DNA from: Paenibacillus sp. XY044
Lineage (GTDB): Bacteria; Bacillota; Bacilli; Paenibacillales; Paenibacillaceae
Direction of reading: 5' to 3'
Assembly: GCF_002257645.1 (NCBI RefSeq)
Contig: NZ_NQMO01000002.1
Span: forward strand, 248,001-312,000
Length of the DNA: 64,000 bases
Below, piece by piece: positions 8,899 through 18,375 of the stretch (position 1 is the first letter of the stretch; the number at the start of each line of letters is the position of its first letter). The notes under the pieces were generated by a model, which did not search any database, had not been told where the DNA came from, and saw nothing but the letters and a program-made list of their open reading frames with translations. A program made the translations under genes and the position numbers.

Positions 8899-9944
8899 TG
8901 AGCAAAAAGCTGGCAGGCTATGGGGGAATCGGCATCGTCCTGCTTGTCCTGACCCTGCTGATCTGTCTGGGGATCGGCTCGGTCGCGCTGCCGATCCGGG
9001 ACATCGCCCTCATTCTGCTGCACCGGATTCCATGGATCGGCAGCCATATTGAACCGACGTGGAACGCGTCGTTTGAGCAGATTATCGTGAAGGTTCGGCT
9101 GCCGCGGATTCTGCTGGGGATGCTTGTCGGCGCGGCTTTGGCCGTAGCCGGCTCGGGGTTCCAGGGGGTGCTGCGCAACCCGCTCGCCGATCCGTTTACG
9201 CTCGGGGTTTCCTCAGGATCGGCGGTAGGCGCGTCGTTCCTGATCTTTTTCGGACTGCAGTATTCGTTTTTCGGGGGCTGGACGCTGCCTGCGGTCGCTT
9301 TTGTGACCGGGATGCTGACGCTGTGGATGGTCATTGCTTTGGCCAGAGAGAGCGGGAAAATTCCAACGAACAGCCTGATTCTATCCGGCGTGGTGATGCA
9401 GTCTTTTCTCGGGGCGGTCGTATCCTTCCTTTCGGCGATGTCGAACCGGACGATCAATGAAATTATATATTGGACAATGGGCAGCCTCAGCCTGCGTGGA
9501 TGGTCGTATACGGCCATCCTTTTGCCGTATTTTCTGGTGGGGTTTGCGGTGGTCTGGAGCCGGGCCCGTGCGCTGAATCTGCTGTCCCTGGGCGAACGGC
9601 AGGCGTCCCATATGGGGATGAACGTGGACCGCGTGAAGCTATGGGTGCTGCTCGTCAGCACGCTGCTCACGGCCGCCGCGGTGTCGGTTGCGGGCATTAT
9701 CGGATTCGTCGGACTCGTCATTCCGCATGTGATCCGGCTGATCACCGGTCCCGATTACCGGCTGATCGTTCCGCTGTCGGCCATCGGCGGAGCTGTCTTT
9801 ATGGTCTGGGCTGACACGATCGCCCGCTCCTTGCTGGCACCGACCGAGATTCCGCTCGGCGTGGTGACGGCATTTGTAGGTGCTCCGTTCTTTGCCTATT
9901 TGCTGTACCGGAACAAAAAGCAGCGAAAGGGGAGATGGACATGA
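8898..9944 (+). CDS. btuC: FecCD/BtuC-type ABC permease
   Basis: A 348-residue permease with about ten TM helices. 'VRLPRILLGMLVGAALAVAGSGFQGVLRNPLADP' is the signature region of the FecCD family. 'GIIGFVGLVIPHVIRL' precedes the coupling region contacting the ATPase. It would form the membrane channel for corrinoids delivered by the upstream lipoprotein. It overlaps the ATPase gene. Confidence 0.93.
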   Translation: MSKKLAGYGGIGIVLLVLTLLICLGIGSVALPIRDIALILLHRIPWIGSHIEPTWNASFEQIIVKVRLPRILLGMLVGAALAVAGSGFQGVLRNPLADPFTLGVSSGSAVGASFLIFFGLQYSFFGGWTLPAVAFVTGMLTLWMVIALARESGKIPTNSLILSGVVMQSFLGAVVSFLSAMSNRTINEIIYWTMGSLSLRGWSYTAILLPYFLVGFAVVWSRARALNLLSLGERQASHMGMNVDRVKLWVLLVSTLLTAAAVSVAGIIGFVGLVIPHVIRLITGPDYRLIVPLSAIGGAVFMVWADTIARSLLAPTEIPLGVVTAFVGAPFFAYLLYRNKKQRKGRWT

Positions 9945-10726
9945 TCGATATCAGGGAAGCAGGGAAACAGTATGGCGGCATCGCAGCTCTCCATGGTCTC
10001 AACTGGTCGGTCCAGGAAGGCGAATGGTGGGGGATTATCGGGCCGAACGGCAGCGGCAAGTCGACGCTGCTGCAGCTGCTCTCCGGCGTGGAGAAGGCGA
10101 GCAGCGGCAAGGTGCTGATTCACGGCAAACCAGCCTCTGCCTACAACCGGAAAATCCTCTCCCGCATGATGGCCGTTCTCCAGCAGGACGGCCTTCCTCC
10201 TGTTCATTATCCGGTCAGGGAAGTGCTGGAGATGGGACGTTATCCGTATCAGGACTGGCTCGGCCGGGATGGAGGCGGAGATCCGGACGCCCTGATCGAG
10301 AGCATCATGGATAAGCTGCAGCTGCACGCGCTTGCGGACCGTCCGCTGGATGAGCTGAGCGGCGGGCAGCGTCAGCGCGTCGCCCTTGGCAAAGTGATGG
10401 CGCAAGAGCCGCAGATTCTGCTGCTTGACGAGCCGACGACGTACCTGGACATCCGCTACCAGCACCAGTTCATGGAGCTGGTGGCGCAGTGGCGGAAGGA
10501 AGAGGGCATCACGGTCGTTGCCGTCCTGCATGATTTGAACCTGGCGGCACAGTTTTGTGATAAACTGCTGGTATTAAGGGACGGGCAAGCGGTCGGAATG
10601 GGGACGCCCGAAGACATTCTGACCGAGGAAACGATCCGTCTGGTGTACGGCATCGAGCCGGTCATCGTCCCCCATCCGGTCAGCGGCATTCCTCAGGTGC
10701 TGGTGACAAGGCAGCGGGCGGATTGA
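9941..10726 (+). CDS. btuD: Cobalamin ABC transporter ATP-binding protein
   Basis: A 261-residue ABC ATPase. Walker A is 'GPNGSGKST', the signature is 'LDELSGGQRQRVALG', Walker B is 'ILLLDEPTTYLD' and the switch His is in 'VVAVLHDLNLAAQFCD'. The start is taken at ATG 9941, with GGGGAG six bases upstream. An ATG at 9935 is also in frame. It overlaps btuC. Confidence 0.93.
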   Translation: MIDIREAGKQYGGIAALHGLNWSVQEGEWWGIIGPNGSGKSTLLQLLSGVEKASSGKVLIHGKPASAYNRKILSRMMAVLQQDGLPPVHYPVREVLEMGRYPYQDWLGRDGGGDPDALIESIMDKLQLHALADRPLDELSGGQRQRVALGKVMAQEPQILLLDEPTTYLDIRYQHQFMELVAQWRKEEGITVVAVLHDLNLAAQFCDKLLVLRDGQAVGMGTPEDILTEETIRLVYGIEPVIVPHPVSGIPQVLVTRQRAD

Positions 10727-10814
10727 AGCAGCCCGGCGAACGAGTGCGGAAACCGGACGGGCCGTGAGTTGATCGGTTTTAAGGCAGTTTTACGAGAGAG
10801 GGAGTAGATTCAAG

Positions 10815-11885
10815 ATGAACGAACTTTTGAAGCAGTACGTGGAGCGCATTCAGCCTTTGGATGAAGCCGCGTCGAAGGCAGCGGCAGCCCATATCGCCAA
10901 CCTGACGGTACCTCCGGGCAGCCTTGGCAAGCTGGAGTCGCTGGCGATCCGTCTGGCCGGCATAACCGGCGAGGCGAAGCCGCTGTTCGAGCGCAAAGAG
11001 GTCATCATCATGGCCGCGGACCACGGCGTGTGCGAAGAAGGCGTCAGCGCCTTCCCACAGGAAGTGACGCCGCAGATGATCCTCAATTTTCTCGCCGGAG
11101 GCGCGGCGGTTAACGTGCTGTCCCGGCTGGCCGGCGCGGACATCGTCTGCGTCGATATCGGGGTGAAGAGCGACCTGGCCCATCCACAGCTGGTGTCCCG
11201 CAAGGTGAGGTACGGGACGGCCAATATGGCCAAGGGACCGGCGATGACCCGCGAGGAAGCAGAACAGTCGATCCTGACCGGCATCGCCGTCACCCAGGAA
11301 GCGGTGGCGCAAGGCGTCCGCATCTTCGTCTCCGGCGAAATGGGGATCGGCAACACGACGGCCAGCTCGGCCGTCATGTGTGCGCTGACCGGCACGCCGG
11401 TCAAGGAAGCGGCCGGACGCGGGACAGGCCTGACCGACGAGCGCCTGCTTCATAAGATCGGCGTCATCGAGAAGGCGCTCGCCGTCAACGCGCCGGACGT
11501 GGCCGACCCGATCGATGTGCTCGCCAAGGTCGGCGGGCTCGAAATCGGCGGCTTGGCCGGCGTCATCCTCGGCGCGGCCGCACACCGCTGCCCGGTGGTC
11601 ATCGACGGGTTCATCTCCAGCGCCGCTGCCCTGCTGGCGCGGGCGATCTGTCCGCTGGCCGCGGAGTACATGATCGCGTCCCATGCTTCGCATGAGCAGG
11701 GGCATCGCCTGCTGCTGCAGGAGCTCGGGCTGGCGCCGATGCTCGATCTGGACATGCGCATCGGCGAAGGCACCGGCGGCGTGCTCGGCCTGACGCTGGT
11801 GGACGCGGCATGCCGCATCGTGGGCGAGATGGCCACCTTCGAAAGCGCCGGCATCTCCGGGGGCGAGGCGGTGACGTCCGAGTGA
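10815..11885 (+). CDS. cobT: Nicotinate-nucleotide--dimethylbenzimidazole phosphoribosyltransferase
   Basis: 356 residues, full CobT length. It forms alpha-ribazole phosphate from DMB and NaMN. 'LTVPPGSLGKLESLA', 'IIMAADHGVCEEGVSAFP', 'GEMGIGNTTASSAV' and the catalytic-Glu region near the C-terminus ('DMRIGEGTGGVLGL') are all present. GAGAGGGAG precedes the ATG. It opens the second half of the salvage operon; cobU starts inside its stop codon. Confidence 0.95.
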   Translation: MNELLKQYVERIQPLDEAASKAAAAHIANLTVPPGSLGKLESLAIRLAGITGEAKPLFERKEVIIMAADHGVCEEGVSAFPQEVTPQMILNFLAGGAAVNVLSRLAGADIVCVDIGVKSDLAHPQLVSRKVRYGTANMAKGPAMTREEAEQSILTGIAVTQEAVAQGVRIFVSGEMGIGNTTASSAVMCALTGTPVKEAAGRGTGLTDERLLHKIGVIEKALAVNAPDVADPIDVLAKVGGLEIGGLAGVILGAAAHRCPVVIDGFISSAAALLARAICPLAAEYMIASHASHEQGHRLLLQELGLAPMLDLDMRIGEGTGGVLGLTLVDAACRIVGEMATFESAGISGGEAVTSE

Positions 11886-12475
11886 GCGTACTCGTAACGG
11901 GCGGTGCCCGCAGCGGCAAAAGCTCCTTTGCAGAGCGCTGGATGATGGCCCACGCCGGGCAGGCGGTGTACGTGGCGACGGCGCAGGCCTTCGACCGGGA
12001 GATGGAGGAGCGGATCGCCCTCCATCGGCAGCAGCGCACCGCAGCGGCGTATCCCTGGGAGACCCGGGAAGAGCCGCTGCGGCTGGCTGAGCTGCTGCAG
12101 GCGCTGCGCACGGGGCAGGCTGACCCCGCTAACGCTGCTCCTGCCGGGGTGGATCGCCCGCCGGCCGTGCTGGTGGACTGCCTGACGTTGTGGCTGTCCA
12201 ATACGCTCCTGGCGCTGGAGGGCGAGGAGAATATGGAGCCGCGCCTTATGGAGGCCATCAACAAGCTCGTGGAGCAGATTCAGGCGTATCCCGCCCCGCT
12301 GGTGCTGGTCACCAATGAGGTCGGCGACGGCATTGTGCCGGAATACCGGCTGGGCCGGGTGTTCCGCGATTACGCGGGCATCTTGAACCGCAAGGTGGCG
12401 GCCGTCAGCGACCAGGTCTTTCTGGTGACGGTCGGCATTCCGATTGAGCTGAAGAGCAGGGAGTATCACTTATGA
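11882..12475 (+). CDS. cobU: Adenosylcobinamide kinase / guanylyltransferase
   Basis: A 197-residue bifunctional CobU/CobP that phosphorylates adenosylcobinamide and transfers GMP to it. The P-loop 'VTGGARSGKSSFAE' is at the N-terminus, with 'VYVATAQAFDREMEERIALHRQQR' carrying the guanylylated-His region and 'VLVDCLTLWLSN'. The start is GTG at 11882 within the cobT stop (GTGA). The next gene overlaps by four bases. Confidence 0.94.
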   Translation: MSVLVTGGARSGKSSFAERWMMAHAGQAVYVATAQAFDREMEERIALHRQQRTAAAYPWETREEPLRLAELLQALRTGQADPANAAPAGVDRPPAVLVDCLTLWLSNTLLALEGEENMEPRLMEAINKLVEQIQAYPAPLVLVTNEVGDGIVPEYRLGRVFRDYAGILNRKVAAVSDQVFLVTVGIPIELKSREYHL

Positions 12476-13305
12476 AAATGAACGTTCAAGCGGCTGCGGC
12501 CGCTTTTCAGTTTCTGACCCGTTTTCCGGTCAAAATGACCCTGGATTATACGCCGGAGCTATTTCGCCGGAGCACGCGTTTCTATCCGCTGGTCGGACTG
12601 GCGATCGGCTTGACCGTTTGGATCAGCGGAGCGGCTGCTTCGTATCTGCTCCCGCCGCTTCCTGCCGCCATCCTCATGCTGATCCTCTGGGTCGGACTGA
12701 CCGGGGGCCTGCATCTCGACGGCTGGATGGACACGGCGGACGGCCTGCTCAGCTACCGTTCAAGGGAGCGGATGCTGGAGATTATGAAGGACAGCCGGGT
12801 CGGCGCCATGGGCGTCATGGCCTGCGTGCTGCTCCTGCTTCTGAAGGCATCGCTGATTTACTCACTGCTGATCGGCGGCCTTCCACCGCTGCTTTTGCTG
12901 CTGCCACCGGTGTGGAGCCGCTGGTTCATGGTCCATGCGATGGCCTCCTGGCCGATGGCGCGGGGCAAGGAGGGGCTGGCGGGCAGCTACTTCAACGGCA
13001 TGACACGGAAGCAGAGCATCGAGTCCTTTCTGCTGGCGGCAGGGCTCACCCTGATCGCGGCGCTGCTGTCCCCGCTGCTTCCCTACGGCCCTGCCGGGCT
13101 TTGGAACATTAGAGGCATCACCTGGCTTCATGCCGGACTGGCCTGGCTGCTGCTCCCGATTGCAGCATGGGCTGCCGGATGGTGGGCCGGGCGGCGGATG
13201 AGCGCGAAGCTCGGCGGATTGACAGGCGACACCTACGGCGCGTTGAACGAGGGCATTGAAACCGTCCTGCTGCTCGTGCTGACTGTACTCATCTACCGTT
13301 TTTGA
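12472..13305 (+). CDS. cobS: Adenosylcobinamide-GDP ribazoletransferase
   Basis: A 277-residue polytopic membrane protein that joins alpha-ribazole (phosphate) to AdoCbi-GDP, the last assembly step. 'FQFLTRFPVK', the metal-binding 'GGLHLDGWMDTADGLLSY' and 'MKDSRVGAMGVMACVL' are diagnostic. It is translationally coupled to cobU (ATGA). Confidence 0.94.
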   Translation: MKMNVQAAAAAFQFLTRFPVKMTLDYTPELFRRSTRFYPLVGLAIGLTVWISGAAASYLLPPLPAAILMLILWVGLTGGLHLDGWMDTADGLLSYRSRERMLEIMKDSRVGAMGVMACVLLLLLKASLIYSLLIGGLPPLLLLLPPVWSRWFMVHAMASWPMARGKEGLAGSYFNGMTRKQSIESFLLAAGLTLIAALLSPLLPYGPAGLWNIRGITWLHAGLAWLLLPIAAWAAGWWAGRRMSAKLGGLTGDTYGALNEGIETVLLLVLTVLIYRF

Positions 13306-13321
13306 CAAGGAGGCAGACGCG

Positions 13322-14935
13322 ATGGAATTTACCGATACAACACGGAAGAGCGGCTCACCGGGAGCCGTGCTGATGCTGCAGGGAACGGCTTCGGACGTCG
13401 GCAAAAGCGTCGTGACTGCGGCACTCTGCCGCATCTTCGTGCAGGACGGATACCGCACGGCACCGTTCAAGTCGCAAAATATGGCGCTGAATTCCTACGT
13501 GACCGCGGACGGCAAAGAAATCGGACGGGCGCAGGGGATGCAGGCCGAGGCCTGCGGGATTGAGGCGACCACCGACATGAATCCGATCCTGATCAAGCCG
13601 ACGGGCGATATGCATTCGCAGATCGTCGTTCACGGGCGCCCGCTGGCACATATGAGCGCGACCGATTACCGCAGCCGCTTTCTGCCGGAAGCCAAGGAAA
13701 CGGTGCTGGAGGCGCTCGGAAGGCTGCGCGAGCAGTACGACATCGTCGTGATGGAAGGGGCAGGCAGCCCGGCCGAGATTAACCTGAAGGACCGGGACAT
13801 CGTCAATATGAACCTGGCCGGCTGGGCGGATGCGCCCGTGCTGCTCGTTGCGGACATCGACCGAGGCGGCGTGTTCGCGTTCCTGGTGGGTACCCTGGAG
13901 CTGCTGGAGCCGCACGAACGGCAGCGGGTGAAAGGTTTTATCATCAACAAGTTCCGCGGTGATCTGTCTCTGCTGCAGCCGGGGCTGGACTGGCTGGAAG
14001 AGCGGACCGGCATTCCGGTCCTGGGTGTGCTTCCGTACATCCCCGACATCCGCATCGAAGCGGAGGACTCCGTCGTGCTGGATGAGCTGACCGCCAAAGG
14101 GCAGTCCGGACCGGAAGCGGACATCGACATTGCCGTCATCCGCTATCCGCGCATTTCCAACTTCACCGACTTTGATCCGCTGCAGGAGGAAAGAGACGTG
14201 CGGGTCCGTTTTATTACCAAGGCGGCCGATCTTGGACATCCGGATGTGATCATCCTGCCGGGGACGAAGGATACGATTGGGGACCTGCAGTATCTCCGCA
14301 GCCAGGGCTTCGACCTGGCGATCGCTGCAGCCGTCGAGTCGAGCGATGCGCAGCTGGCCGGCATCTGCGGCGGGTACCAGATGCTCGGTAAAATGCTGCA
14401 TGATCCGGAAGCCGCCGATGGAGGCGTTGCCCGGGAGGAGGAAGGACTCGGTTATCTGCCTGTCGCGACGACGTTTGCGAAGGAGAAGCGCACGGTCCGG
14501 GTTACCGGCCGGGTTGCGGACCACTCCCCTCTGCTGCTGTCTGCAGAGAGCCGGTACCTGCTGGCCGCCGGCGAACCGATTTCCGTCGAAGGATACGAAA
14601 TCCATATGGGGCAGAGCCGCAGCCTGAAAGGGGAGCAGATGGCCCCGGTGTTTAAGCTGGGACCGGACGGTGAGCAGCCTGCCGCCGAAGGCTGGGGGAC
14701 GCTGGACGGGCGGATCTGGGGCACCTATCTGCACGGCGTGTTTCATAACGACCGGCTTCGGCGTTTATGGCTCGACCGGATCCGGGAGAGCAAGGGGCTC
14801 CGTCCGGTAAAGGAGACTTTCTCGGCGTCGGGGCTGAAGGAGCAGGAGTTTGACCGGGTGGCGTCGCTCGTCAGAGAACATCTTGATCTGGAGCGGGTGT
14901 ATCAAATCATGGGAATATCCGCCGAGACGGTATAG
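13322..14935 (+). CDS. cbiP: Cobyric acid synthase
   Basis: A 537-residue glutamine-dependent amidotransferase (CobQ/CbiP) that amidates four corrin side chains. The N-terminal P-loop-like 'MLQGTASDVGKSVVTAALCR' starts a synthetase domain. The C-terminal class I GATase has its nucleophile Cys in 'LAGICGGYQMLGKML' and His in 'GTYLHGVFHND'. Two residues C-terminal of the His motif the sequence continues normally, so the protein is full length. AAGGAGG lies ahead of the ATG. Last gene of the locus; a terminator follows. Confidence 0.94.
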   Translation: MEFTDTTRKSGSPGAVLMLQGTASDVGKSVVTAALCRIFVQDGYRTAPFKSQNMALNSYVTADGKEIGRAQGMQAEACGIEATTDMNPILIKPTGDMHSQIVVHGRPLAHMSATDYRSRFLPEAKETVLEALGRLREQYDIVVMEGAGSPAEINLKDRDIVNMNLAGWADAPVLLVADIDRGGVFAFLVGTLELLEPHERQRVKGFIINKFRGDLSLLQPGLDWLEERTGIPVLGVLPYIPDIRIEAEDSVVLDELTAKGQSGPEADIDIAVIRYPRISNFTDFDPLQEERDVRVRFITKAADLGHPDVIILPGTKDTIGDLQYLRSQGFDLAIAAAVESSDAQLAGICGGYQMLGKMLHDPEAADGGVAREEEGLGYLPVATTFAKEKRTVRVTGRVADHSPLLLSAESRYLLAAGEPISVEGYEIHMGQSRSLKGEQMAPVFKLGPDGEQPAAEGWGTLDGRIWGTYLHGVFHNDRLRRLWLDRIRESKGLRPVKETFSASGLKEQEFDRVASLVREHLDLERVYQIMGISAETV

Positions 14936-14961
14936 TTTCGAGCGGGATGCGGGTAATAAAT

Positions 14962-15007
14962 AGGAGTCATTCCAACGAATTGGCGGATGGCTCCTTTTTT
15001 CTTTTTT
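14962..15007 (+). terminator. Terminator closing the cob locus
   Basis: An AGGAG-CATTC / GGATGG-CTCCT imperfect stem is followed by TTTTTTCTTTTTT. Confidence 0.75.
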
Positions 15008-15175
15008 TACAGTAAATTCTAACATAAAATTAACCCTACCCAAATAGTATGAATTATGCTACACTAAAATCCAGTTTCACAGATTGTCACAAAAAGCAAG
15101 CGACCTGCCCCGCGGGCAAGCCGCAGGAACGGGCGTTAACATTATTGTTTTATAAGAGGGGAGAACGAAAGAGAG

Positions 15176-16570
15176 ATGGATACACTTTGGACTGTGGTGA
15201 ACGTCGTTGTGATGCTCATCCTGATCGGCCTGTTGATCTGGATGCAGAAGAAGCACGTCTCGTTCACGAAACGCGTATTTACCGGCCTGGCGCTCGGTAT
15301 TATTTTCGGTTTTATCCTTCAATGGGCCTTCGGTACAAAATCGGAGGTCGTCAGCAAGTCTACCGACTGGTTCAGCCTCGTCGGCAACGGTTATGTCGGA
15401 CTGCTGCAAATGGTCGTCATCCCGCTGATCATGGTTTCGATCATTTCGGCGATCATGAACCTGAAGGGCAAACAGAACCTTGGCAAAATGAGCGGCTCGA
15501 TCATCGCCGTTCTTCTTATCACCGTAGCCATCGCGGCTTCGGTAAGTATCGTGACCAGCTTGTCCTTCAACCTGAAGGCGATTGAGATTCAAGCGGGAGA
15601 CCGCGAAACCGCACAGGGGCAGAAGCTGGAAGAGAAGGTAGGAGACGTCCAGGACAAGACGATTCCGCAGCAAGTTCTGGAATTCATTCCGACCAATCCG
15701 TTCGCGGATATGACGGGAGCACGCCGCTCCTCGACGCTGGCCGTCGTTATTTTCTCGGCCTTTATCGGAGTTGCGGTTCTCGGTATTGACCGTAAGAAAC
15801 CGGAGCAGGCGGCAACCTTCCGCAAAATGGTCGAAGCGGTCTATGCGGTGGTCCTGCGAATCGTTACGCTGGTGCTCAGACTGACGCCATACGGCATCTT
15901 GGCTTTGATCACGAAGACAACCGCCACCACGAATATCGATGAGATTCTGAAGCTGGCCAAGTTTGTCGGCGCTTCGTATGTGGCCCTGATCGTCATGTTC
16001 ATCATTCATCTGATTCTGATTACGCTGTTCGGGTTCAACCCGATTCAATACGTTCGCAAAGTATTCCCGACGCTCGTCTTCGCGTTCACTTCCCGTTCCA
16101 GTGCGGCAACGATTCCGCTGAACGTGGAAACCCAAACGAAGAAGCTCGGGGTATCGGAAGGGATCGCCAACCTGTCGGCGACCTTCGGCGCCACGATCGG
16201 CCAGAATGGCTGCGCCGGTATTTATCCGGCGATGCTTGCGGTGATGATCGCGCCAACGGTCGGCATTGATCCAACGAGCTGGGATTTCATCATCCAACTG
16301 ATCCTGATCGTGACCATCAGCTCCTTCGGGGTTGCCGGCGTCGGCGGCGGTGCCACCTTCGCTTCCCTGATCGTGCTGTCCACGATGAACCTGCCGGTGG
16401 CGCTCGCCGGTCTCCTGATCTCGGTTGAGCCGCTGATCGACATGGGACGCACGGCGCTGAACGTCAACGACTCGATCACGGCCGGTCTGATCTCGAGTAA
16501 AATTTTGAAAGAGAACGACCAGGATACGTTCCACAACAATCATGTCGAACTCGACTCGGCGCATGCGTAA
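15176..16570 (+). CDS. tcyP: Sodium/dicarboxylate-family symporter, cystine uptake type
   Basis: 464 residues, the same size as Bacillus TcyP. It is a DAACS-family symporter with helical-hairpin motifs 'SRSSAATIPLNVETQTKKLG' and 'TFGATIGQNGCAGIYPAM'. TcyP imports L-cystine; dicarboxylate or glutamate transport is the alternative within the family. It starts at ATG 15176 after AGAGGGGAGAACG and ends with its own terminator. Confidence 0.88.
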   Translation: MDTLWTVVNVVVMLILIGLLIWMQKKHVSFTKRVFTGLALGIIFGFILQWAFGTKSEVVSKSTDWFSLVGNGYVGLLQMVVIPLIMVSIISAIMNLKGKQNLGKMSGSIIAVLLITVAIAASVSIVTSLSFNLKAIEIQAGDRETAQGQKLEEKVGDVQDKTIPQQVLEFIPTNPFADMTGARRSSTLAVVIFSAFIGVAVLGIDRKKPEQAATFRKMVEAVYAVVLRIVTLVLRLTPYGILALITKTTATTNIDEILKLAKFVGASYVALIVMFIIHLILITLFGFNPIQYVRKVFPTLVFAFTSRSSAATIPLNVETQTKKLGVSEGIANLSATFGATIGQNGCAGIYPAMLAVMIAPTVGIDPTSWDFIIQLILIVTISSFGVAGVGGGATFASLIVLSTMNLPVALAGLLISVEPLIDMGRTALNVNDSITAGLISSKILKENDQDTFHNNHVELDSAHA

Positions 16571-16585
16571 GCTGCGACGTGTCCG

Positions 16586-16627
16586 AAGAAACCAAGGCCT
16601 TTACGGGCTTTGGTTTCTTTTTTTATT
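16586..16627 (+). terminator. Terminator after tcyP
   Basis: The stem AAGAAACCAAGGCC / GGCTTTGGTTTCTT is followed by a T run. Confidence 0.85.
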
Positions 16628-17008
16628 ATAAAAAAAGCGTAAGCTTCAGAAACTCGGTTTCCTTATTTCGCAAGAAAAACATTAGATCATTCGACGGTAT
16701 TTTCTGCGTCCAAAGGACCGGCCGGCGAGCCGGAACAAACGGTCCGTATGGTAGGGATAGGCTGCGTGGAGAGTTGCAGAGAAAAGGGTGCAGGCCGCAG
16801 CAAGGCTTAACACGCTGGGATGATTGAAAGACCCTCTTCATCGGGAAAAATAGATCCGTCACGGAACTGTCCCAAGGAAATGAGCCTTTGGCCGCAGTCC
16901 CTAAAAAAAGGAAAACGCGACACCCCCGCGAACATGTTAACCATCCGAAATGACATCTCACGATCGCCACCTGGAAGGATACTCTTACATATTCAGGAGG
17001 GAATAAGC
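16628..17008. other. Gene-free stretch before the secreted-protein gene
   Basis: About 380 bases with no convincing ORF or RNA motif. It presumably carries the promoter of the following gene. Only the AGGAGGG ribosome site at its right end is clear. Confidence 0.6.
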
Positions 17009-18091
17009 ATGAAAAAAACGAAATGGCTGCTGAACATCGGCCTGCTGGGCACTCTGCTGCTGTCGGGATCGGCTGCGGCGTTTGCGGACGACGCGGAGCT
17101 TGTGCCGATTGAGACGCTGAAACCGGCGGTTCCCATGGTGAAACCGGTGCTGACGGGAACGGGCGGATCCCTGATCCTAAGCGACTCCCCGGAATCTCCC
17201 AAAGTCGAAGGCGCATACTACAGAGATGCGGTGACCGGATCGTTCCGCGTATTTTGGCATCATCAAAATATGACCGGCGAACCGCTGACCGTGGCCGTGG
17301 CTGTGACCAACACGTCCGACGAGCCTGTCATGCTGTTCTCGGAGGGGATCGGACTTGCGACGGATTATTATCCGGATGTCGCCGGGCAGATGGCGCTGGC
17401 TGATTTTATGAACAATCGCGCGGCCCAGAAGAAGGAAGCGATCCTTCAGCCGGGTGAGAGCTATTACTTGACCGCCCTTGCGGAAAATACGCACACCGCC
17501 AGCGGCATCGCCAATTTTGCTGCGTATACGCAGCAGGGGCATCAGGACGCTAACGTCACGGTAACGACGCTGGGCTATAAGGAGCAGCCGGCCAATCCGC
17601 TGGACGTGCCGATTCTGCCGAAGGATGTGCACGAGCGCGGAACGTTCCCGCATGCGGACCGCACCGGTACATTGGACTACAATACGTCGAGCGGCAATTC
17701 GCTGATCCGCATTTCTTCGGCGGCAACCGGCCAATGGAGCGACAGCATGCCGGGCGAGTATGAGGATGGCTGGAACGCGGTGGACGGCGGAACCGTCATC
17801 AACAACGGCAACTACGGGGTCATGTATAACCTCAGCGTAGCCATTAACAACGATTTGGACGTGAAGCGGGTCATTTCCGTGTACGATAATCCATCCGGCG
17901 GCGCGGGCCACTATGTGATCGGCTGGGGTAAGGATCTGCTGCAATCGCCGTTCGTGAACTATCAGAACGCCTGGAAGTTTACCGAATTTACGGTGAACAA
18001 AAAAGGTAAAACGATTGCGGCCGAGCTGAGCTTGACCGGCGGAGCGGCCGGACCGCAGACGCTGTATTTTACCAATTCGGATGTGGAGTAA
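17009..18091 (+). CDS. Secreted protein of unknown function
   Basis: A 360-residue exported protein. A Lys-rich n-region and hydrophobic core (residues 4-24) end in an AFA-DD type signal peptidase I site around residues 26-28. The mature part is rich in beta-type sequence ('GSFRVFWHHQNMTGEPLTV', 'AVAVTNTSDEPVM') with no Cys and no recognised catalytic motif. It resembles uncharacterised Paenibacillus extracellular proteins; I do not recognise a named family. The start is ATG 17009 behind AGGAGGGAATAAGC, not the 16820 extension. A terminator follows. Confidence 0.8.
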   Translation: MKKTKWLLNIGLLGTLLLSGSAAAFADDAELVPIETLKPAVPMVKPVLTGTGGSLILSDSPESPKVEGAYYRDAVTGSFRVFWHHQNMTGEPLTVAVAVTNTSDEPVMLFSEGIGLATDYYPDVAGQMALADFMNNRAAQKKEAILQPGESYYLTALAENTHTASGIANFAAYTQQGHQDANVTVTTLGYKEQPANPLDVPILPKDVHERGTFPHADRTGTLDYNTSSGNSLIRISSAATGQWSDSMPGEYEDGWNAVDGGTVINNGNYGVMYNLSVAINNDLDVKRVISVYDNPSGGAGHYVIGWGKDLLQSPFVNYQNAWKFTEFTVNKKGKTIAAELSLTGGAAGPQTLYFTNSDVE

Positions 18092-18138
18092 AACGGTCCT
18101 TCGTGCACGAGTGTAGATTACTTATATATGCCTAAATG

Positions 18139-18187
18139 AAAAGACTGCCCATGCCGGCTGCGAAAGCCGGGACTTGGGCAGTTTTTA
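18139..18187 (+). terminator. Terminator after the secreted-protein gene
   Basis: The stem AAAAGACTGCCC / GGGCAGTTTTT has an inner CCGGCT/AGCCGG hairpin. Confidence 0.85.
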
Positions 18188-18329
18188 TTTGCAGCGGTGC
18201 TTTGCGGCAATATCCCGGAGCCTGCCTGAGACATTACCGGTCCCAGAAAAAAACATGGCAACTTCCGGTTCCGTGTGATACAGTAGTACATGTTTTGGGT
18301 CTGCTAGATGAGACAAAGAGCCCCAAAAC

Positions 18330-18366
18330 CGCGGTTCGCAACCATCCCGCGTAATCAAAACTAGGA
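18330..18366 (+). promoter_or_regulatory. preQ1-I riboswitch
   Basis: P1 stem CGCGG (18330-18334) pairs with CCGCG, enclosing a TTCGCAACCAT loop. It is followed by the A-rich tail TAATCAAAACTA and, immediately, the ribosome site GGAGG. This matches the compact preQ1 class I layout, in which the pseudoknot hides the Shine-Dalgarno. The downstream queuosine-precursor transporter is the expected target. Confidence 0.85.
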
Positions 18367-18375
18367 GGAACACGA

